The notes under the pieces are model-generated. The model was given only the letters and a program-made list of their open reading frames with translations. It did not search any database and had not been told where the DNA came from. A program made the translations under genes and the position numbers. Positions 60,345 through 64,000 of a DNA stretch of 64,000 nucleotides are shown piece by piece (the first letter of the stretch is position 1; every line of letters starts with the position of its first letter). Source of the stretch: Oscillospiraceae bacterium (GTDB lineage Bacteria; Bacillota; Clostridia; Oscillospirales; Oscillospiraceae); the NCBI GenBank assembly GCA_902798545.1, contig CADBWQ010000013.1, forward strand, positions 1-64,000, in the 5' to 3' direction.

Positions 60345-60374
60345 ATTTTAGCATAAAACAGGTCTAAAAATCAA
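60345..60374 (-). promoter_or_regulatory. Promoter of gapA
   Basis: Minus strand TTGATT (60369-60374), 18 bp, TAAAAT (60345-60350). The leader holds GTCCG...CGGAC and GACTC...GAGTC inverted pairs (60283-60335) that could be regulatory. Confidence 0.5.
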
Positions 60375-60459
60375 TACGCAAAGCTATGGATTTTAGACAA
60401 AAAAGTGCCGAAATTTTGCCGGGAATCCGTCGTTTTTTCGCTAAAAATTGTGAATTCTG

Positions 60460-61395
60460 TCAGTACTCGTAGATTCCGCCGCCGATGAACTCTCTCAGCA
60501 TCGCATCCGGAGCAACCAGACTCTCATCAATGTTTCCAAACAGCAGCAAAGCCGGGAATACCGTCTTCAGCTCATCAAACCGCTCGATCCCCTCCGGGAT
60601 CTTCTGGAAAAGCATCGTTGCCGTCGCGTTCATAACCGCCAGCTCATAGGTAAAGGAGGTATCAAACTGGAAGTCCGCCTTGTTCTTGAACGGAGAAATA
60701 TACTGGTGCTCTCCGCGGCGCACATTGGCCCACATGGCGATGGTGCTCGCGGGATCCGTCCCACGGAACTTGAAATCACGCACCGTGCGCCGGACCAGAC
60801 GGAACCAGCTTCTCTTGAAAACCAGTTTTCCGCCGAAGGTCACGTCGCTGTTGGCGGAAATGAAGAGCTTAAAGGCTTCCGGATGGACATTGGTGATCAT
60901 GTCGTTCAGCGCGTGGATGCCCTCAAACACGACCATTTCGTCCTTTTTCAGTTTGATGGACTTTGAAGGCTCCTGAATCCGCATCTGGCGTGAAAACTCA
61001 TATTTCGGCACATAGATTCTCTTCCCCTGTGAAAGCTCCGTAAAGTGCCTGTTCATCAGCTCCAGATCCAGACAGAGCGGAGATTCCAGGTCCATCTCGC
61101 CGTCGGGCGTTCTCGGAACTGTTTCCGGCAGGATCGTGTTGTAGTAATCGTCCATCCCGACATAATGGGTTTTCACGCCATGCTTTTCCAGCGCTTCGGA
61201 GATCTTCATCGCCGTGGTGGTCTTGCCGGAACCGGATGGGCCGGAAAGCAGGATAATCGGACTGTTTTTTCTGTTTTCCAGAATCTTCTCCGCCGCTTCT
61301 TCCACTTTCTTCGCGTACTGAGCATCCGCTTCCTCGATCATTCCCTTTGGGTCGGCGATTGTCTTATAGTTGATGTCTTCCAGTCTGTATGCCAT
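60460..61395 (-). CDS. Uridine kinase-like nucleoside kinase
   Basis: 311-aa P-loop kinase of the uridine kinase/phosphoribulokinase family. Walker A GPSGSGKTTTAMKI is near residue 52, then YVGMDDYYNTI, YVPKYEFSRQMRI, VVFEGIHALNDM and the lid FKRSWFRLVRRTVRDFKFRG. An N-terminal ~45-residue helix precedes the kinase fold, as in Clostridia homologues that often sit beside hemZ. Probably salvages uridine or cytidine, not proven. ATG 61393-61395 follows GAAGGAGGAG, inside hemZ, and overlaps its end by 32 nt. Confidence 0.85.
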   Translation of the reverse strand: MAYRLEDINYKTIADPKGMIEEADAQYAKKVEEAAEKILENRKNSPIILLSGPSGSGKTTTAMKISEALEKHGVKTHYVGMDDYYNTILPETVPRTPDGEMDLESPLCLDLELMNRHFTELSQGKRIYVPKYEFSRQMRIQEPSKSIKLKKDEMVVFEGIHALNDMITNVHPEAFKLFISANSDVTFGGKLVFKRSWFRLVRRTVRDFKFRGTDPASTIAMWANVRRGEHQYISPFKNKADFQFDTSFTYELAVMNATATMLFQKIPEGIERFDELKTVFPALLLFGNIDESLVAPDAMLREFIGGGIYEY

Positions 61396-62902
61396 CTGTT
61401 TCTCCTCCTTCTGTTATCGTATTCTCTGTCGGAAGGTTTTGGTAAAACGCACCGATTTTCTCTTTCTCTTCACAGATTCGTGCGATGCTGTCGATGTATT
61501 CCGTCGGATACTTTGGCGCGACGAGCCGGTCATTTCGTCCGCCGTCACGGCGGATCAGTTTCGTGGAGCCGCCTGCCCCCGCCGCCAGAATGCTGCACAG
61601 CTCCTCCATGATACAGATGTTGTACAGGTTCTCATAGCCTTGGCGGGTCCATCCGATATTCTCAAAGCCTCCGGACATATTCTTCTGACGATAAAGATAA
61701 TACGGACTGTATCCCGCTTCACGGAGCCGTGCGTTTGCATAATTGAGCATTGTCTCCACCGCTTCGTCCGAAGGCAATGTTCCTTCACCGAAGTGCAGCC
61801 TTGCCCCGCGCTTGATGCTGAGCGTATGGATCGTGATATTCTCGGGTGCCAGGGCCAGAACGGTATCCACCGTCTTTCGAAAGCTCTCTTCTGTATCCGT
61901 CGGAAGACCCGCAATCAGATCCATGTTCACTGCAAACCCGCCGACTTCCCGCACCTGCCGCAGGGCTTCTACGATGTCCTCTGCCGTATGCTTTCTCCCA
62001 ATGGCTTCCAGCACCGCATCCGACATGGTCTGCGGATTCACACTGACCCGGTCCACGCCGTGTTTTCTCAGCGTCCGGAGCTTCTCCGGCGTAATCGTGT
62101 CCGGTCGTCCCGCCTCCACGGTGCACTCCCGCAGTCTGGAGAGATCGAACAGGGTCTCGATCACTGACAGCAGCCTGCCCAGCTGAACTTCGTTCAATGT
62201 CGTGGGGGTTCCTCCGCCCATGTAAATCGACACAACTCGCAATCCGGCTTTCCTCACCTGTTCGGCCACAGCTCTCAGCTCCCGCTCCAGCGCCTCCAGA
62301 AATGCCGGAATCTGCTTCATGCTCTTCTCCACAGACTGGCTGACAAAGCTGCAGTAGGCACATCGCGTCGGGCAGAAAGGAATGCCTATATACAGACAGA
62401 CGTCCTTCGCCTGCAGCTGCCGGTCTGCCAGAACAGTTGCCCTCGATGTGTCAAGGCAGAGCAGCGCCCTCTCATGAGATACGTCATACTCTGTCTCGAA
62501 CCGCCGCAGCGCCTCCTTCTCCGGTATCCCGCTCTCCAGCATGGGGCTCATCAGCTTTCCCGGTCTTACACCGGTCAATGCTCCCCAGACAGGTTTTTTT
62601 CTTCCGGAGCGCAGCACGGCGCGATAGATTGCAAGCTTCAGAATCTGCTGGCACAGACTGTCCGTATGAATCGAATCCGTCAGGAGTTCATTTCTCACCG
62701 CGGCGCGCCCGAAGAAAGCCTGACTTCCGTTGTGATACAGGCAGCTGGCCGTGGTCATTCTTTCGCCTCTGTGCAGCCGGATTTCCATCCGCTCCCCGTC
62801 GGTCTTTTCCTTCGGGTATTCGGGTCTCTCCCCCGGAAACAGCGTCATGAGCATCTGTTCCGCGGCATATTGATATTGATGTCCTTCATAAAACAGTTTC
62901 AT
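61364..62902 (-). CDS. hemZ: HemZ-type radical SAM coproporphyrinogen dehydrogenase
   Basis: 512-aa radical SAM enzyme, HemN-like, called HemZ in Firmicutes. Its N-terminal ~150-residue domain (FYEGHQYQYAAEQMLMTLFP) is followed by the SAM cluster GIPFCPTRCAYCSF (CxxxCxxC near residue 176), MGGGTPTTL, VEAGRPDTITPEKL and the C-terminal HemN-type cap (TRQGYENLYNICIMEELCSI). Normal length. The start MKLFYEGH matches relatives but has no ribosome site: the -10 TATAAT ends 7 nt before the ATG, so the message appears leaderless. Cotranscribed and overlapping with the nucleoside kinase. Whether it acts in heme synthesis or on another substrate is open. Confidence 0.9.
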   Translation of the reverse strand: MKLFYEGHQYQYAAEQMLMTLFPGERPEYPKEKTDGERMEIRLHRGERMTTASCLYHNGSQAFFGRAAVRNELLTDSIHTDSLCQQILKLAIYRAVLRSGRKKPVWGALTGVRPGKLMSPMLESGIPEKEALRRFETEYDVSHERALLCLDTSRATVLADRQLQAKDVCLYIGIPFCPTRCAYCSFVSQSVEKSMKQIPAFLEALERELRAVAEQVRKAGLRVVSIYMGGGTPTTLNEVQLGRLLSVIETLFDLSRLRECTVEAGRPDTITPEKLRTLRKHGVDRVSVNPQTMSDAVLEAIGRKHTAEDIVEALRQVREVGGFAVNMDLIAGLPTDTEESFRKTVDTVLALAPENITIHTLSIKRGARLHFGEGTLPSDEAVETMLNYANARLREAGYSPYYLYRQKNMSGGFENIGWTRQGYENLYNICIMEELCSILAAGAGGSTKLIRRDGGRNDRLVAPKYPTEYIDSIARICEEKEKIGAFYQNLPTENTITEGGETDGIQTGRHQL

Positions 62903-62909
62903 AACAGTG

Positions 62910-62938
62910 ATTATACCAGAGCTTTACCGGAAAGACAA
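62910..62938 (-). promoter_or_regulatory. Promoter of hemZ (start site at the ATG)
   Basis: Minus strand TTGTCT (62933-62938), 17 bp, TATAAT (62910-62915); seven bases, CACTGTT, separate the -10 from the ATG at 62902. Confidence 0.75.
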
Positions 62939-62993
62939 TGCGCAAACGACCCGAAGTACGCTGTTTTCCCCAATAATTTTAATAAAAAAAGAG

Positions 62994-63022
62994 TGGAAAT
63001 CCAGCTTGTTTTCGTGTATAAT
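62994..63022 (+). promoter_or_regulatory. Promoter of carD
   Basis: TGGAAA (62994-62999), 17 bp, TATAAT (63017-63022). Confidence 0.6.
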
Positions 63023-63075
63023 AAATGACACGGTTATTTGCGAGTTTTTGGCCTGAGGTGTGAAGAGAGGATTAC

Positions 63076-63567
63076 ATGTTTGATATTGGTGAAAAAATAA
63101 TCTACGGTGAGAATGGAGTCTGTACAGTTGAGAAAATCGCCCCGCTGGAGATGAGCGGAGCATCCAAAGAAAAACTATATTACTACCTGACGCCCCTGGT
63201 TGGTTCCGGGACATATTTTGCCCCGGTGGACACGACTGCGTTCATGCGTCCCATCATCAGCCGTGCGGAAGCGGACGCTCTGATCGATTCGATGCCCGGA
63301 ATTGCTCCGGCCATCTGCAACGACAGCCGCTTCAATCACGTGGACGCTTTCTATCGCGAGCTTTTCAAGCTCCACACCAACGAAGCTCTGGTCTCGGTGA
63401 TTAAAGGGCTGCGCTGTCGTATGGCGGAGAAGAAGACCCGCAGCAGTCGTGCCGAAGCCACCATGAAGCGGGCAAAGGACATTCTCCACGGGGAGCTGTC
63501 CGTTGCTCTGGAAATTGACTTTGACCAGGTAGAGGGCTACATCATGGAGCGGATCGGAGAGAACTGA
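63076..63567 (+). CDS. CarD family transcriptional regulator
   Basis: 163-aa RNA polymerase-binding protein. The N-terminal Tudor-like RID domain (MFDIGEKIIYGENGVCTVEKI) matches CarD/CdnL and TRCF, and the rest is a helical DNA-binding domain (DAFYRELFKLHTNEALVSVI, GLRCRMAEKKTRSSRAEATM). In Firmicutes such proteins regulate transcription initiation, often of stress or rRNA genes. GAGAGGATTAC precedes the ATG. Divergent from hemZ and ended by a long bidirectional terminator. Confidence 0.9.
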   Translation: MFDIGEKIIYGENGVCTVEKIAPLEMSGASKEKLYYYLTPLVGSGTYFAPVDTTAFMRPIISRAEADALIDSMPGIAPAICNDSRFNHVDAFYRELFKLHTNEALVSVIKGLRCRMAEKKTRSSRAEATMKRAKDILHGELSVALEIDFDQVEGYIMERIGEN

Positions 63568-63593
63568 GTCGTCTCTTCTCCCCTGTCCGACAG

Positions 63594-63659
63594 AAAAAGA
63601 CCGCATCCGGTATTCTGCGGCGCTGAGCGCGCTGTGGAATGTATGGGTGCGGCCTTTTT
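63594..63659. terminator. Long bidirectional terminator between carD and ispE
   Basis: CCGCATCC and GGGTGCGG close a long interrupted stem (also TATTC/GAATG and GCGC/GCGC) with T-runs on both strands (AGAAAAAG on the left, CCTTTTTC on the right). Confidence 0.85.
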
Positions 63660-63693
63660 CATCCTTTCAGGATTTGATCTTTTCAAAATACTG

Positions 63694-64000
63694 TTATATT
63701 TCTGTTTTTTCTGTCGGACGGACGATCCGACAGAACAGGCGCTCTCTTTGCAGCTTTTCCGCACAGTCCTCCGCCGCTCCGGCATCATTGAAAACACCGA
63801 AGACCGCAGACCCCGTCCCGGTCATCACGGCGCCCATCGCGCCAAAGTCCAGCAGGGTGTGCTTGATTTCCGCCTCGCTGCGCATACGCCGGTCTGAAAC
63901 CTCTTCAAACACGTTGAACATCCGCAGTGCGATACCCTTCAGGTCTCTCTCTTCCAGGGCCTTCAGCATTCCCGCCGTATCCGGGTGCGTACGCAGCCCG
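63694..64000 (-). CDS. ispE: 4-diphosphocytidyl-2-C-methyl-D-erythritol kinase IspE (C-terminus only)
   Basis: The last ~102 codons of a GHMP kinase of the MEP isoprenoid pathway; the gene begins beyond base 64000. The GHMP motif FGAMGAVMTGTGSAVFGVFN near the C-terminus and the preceding THPDTAGMLKALEERDLKGI (the RTxPDTxxML pattern of IspE) identify it. The end, FCRIVRPTEKTEI, is normal. No start codon is in the window; the ATG at 63969 is an internal Met. Confidence is high for the family. Confidence 0.9.
   Translation of the reverse strand, partial: GLRTHPDTAGMLKALEERDLKGIALRMFNVFEEVSDRRMRSEAEIKHTLLDFGAMGAVMTGTGSAVFGVFNDAGAAEDCAEKLQRERLFCRIVRPTEKTEI

Overview
The window looks like chromosomal DNA from an anaerobic Firmicute of the class Clostridia, probably a gut Oscillospiraceae-type bacterium; the family is a guess from gene content. 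Pointers are a single-chain pyruvate:ferredoxin oxidoreductase, an NhaC-type antiporter, nickel-pincer cofactor genes (larB-larE-larC), GH94/GH3 cellodextrin enzymes, LCP wall ligase, CarD regulator, fairly high GC, and strong AGGAGG-type ribosome sites with classical TTGACA/TATAAT promoters. No rRNA, tRNA, CRISPR, IS element or prophage is visible.

Layout. 1-2.0 kb: methionine ABC importer (metI cut by the window edge, metN), preceded by a consensus promoter, a 31-codon Met/Cys-rich leader peptide and an intrinsic terminator, i.e. an apparent attenuation switch. 2.0-6.1 kb: sbcDC nuclease operon with a short relic ORF in front; sbcC carries an internal deletion and frameshift. 6.3-10.9 kb: a four-gene sugar-type ABC importer whose binding protein has both a lipobox and a C-terminal membrane helix. 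11-18.9 kb: lipoprotein, NhaC antiporter, nifJ, MATE exporter. 19-22.3 kb: DUF4298 gene and larBEC. 22.3-28.4 kb: ferredoxin-type aldo/keto reductase, birA, moaA, an ECF sigma/anti-sigma pair, and rplM-rpsI. 28.5-31.4 kb: a small accessory stretch (GNAT, HTH protein, ZIP transporter, methyltransferase). 31.4-35.4 kb: rlmA-like methyltransferase, mutY, and mntP-moaC plus a coupled 54-aa protein. 35.5-42.5 kb: recJ, relA/spoT, MBL hydrolase, nucleotidyltransferase, galE. 42.6-52.7 kb: a cellodextrin locus with divergent GH94 phosphorylase and lacI-importer-DUF624-GH3, with repeated LacI-type operators between them. 52.7-64 kb: nitroreductase, K+ channel, LCP protein, two lipoproteins, a damaged gapA, nucleoside kinase, hemZ (apparently leaderless), carD and the end of ispE.

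How it fits together. The cellodextrin locus imports oligosaccharides through a binding protein and two permeases but has no ATPase of its own; the MsmX/UgpC-type ATPase at 6.4 kb or another one could energise it. Inside the cell GH94 would phosphorolyse cellobiose-like sugars and the signal-less GH3 would hydrolyse beta-linked sugars, with galE and a sugar-phosphate nucleotidyltransferase close by. The Lar proteins would build the nickel-pincer cofactor, but no LarA racemase is in the window. Moco synthesis is represented by moaA and moaC.

Two conserved housekeeping genes (sbcC and gapA) each lack an internal block of roughly 25-31 codons and are frameshifted at the join. This is either genuine decay or an assembly fault and should be settled before functional conclusions are drawn. 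The most interesting regulatory signal is the Met-rich leader in front of metN.
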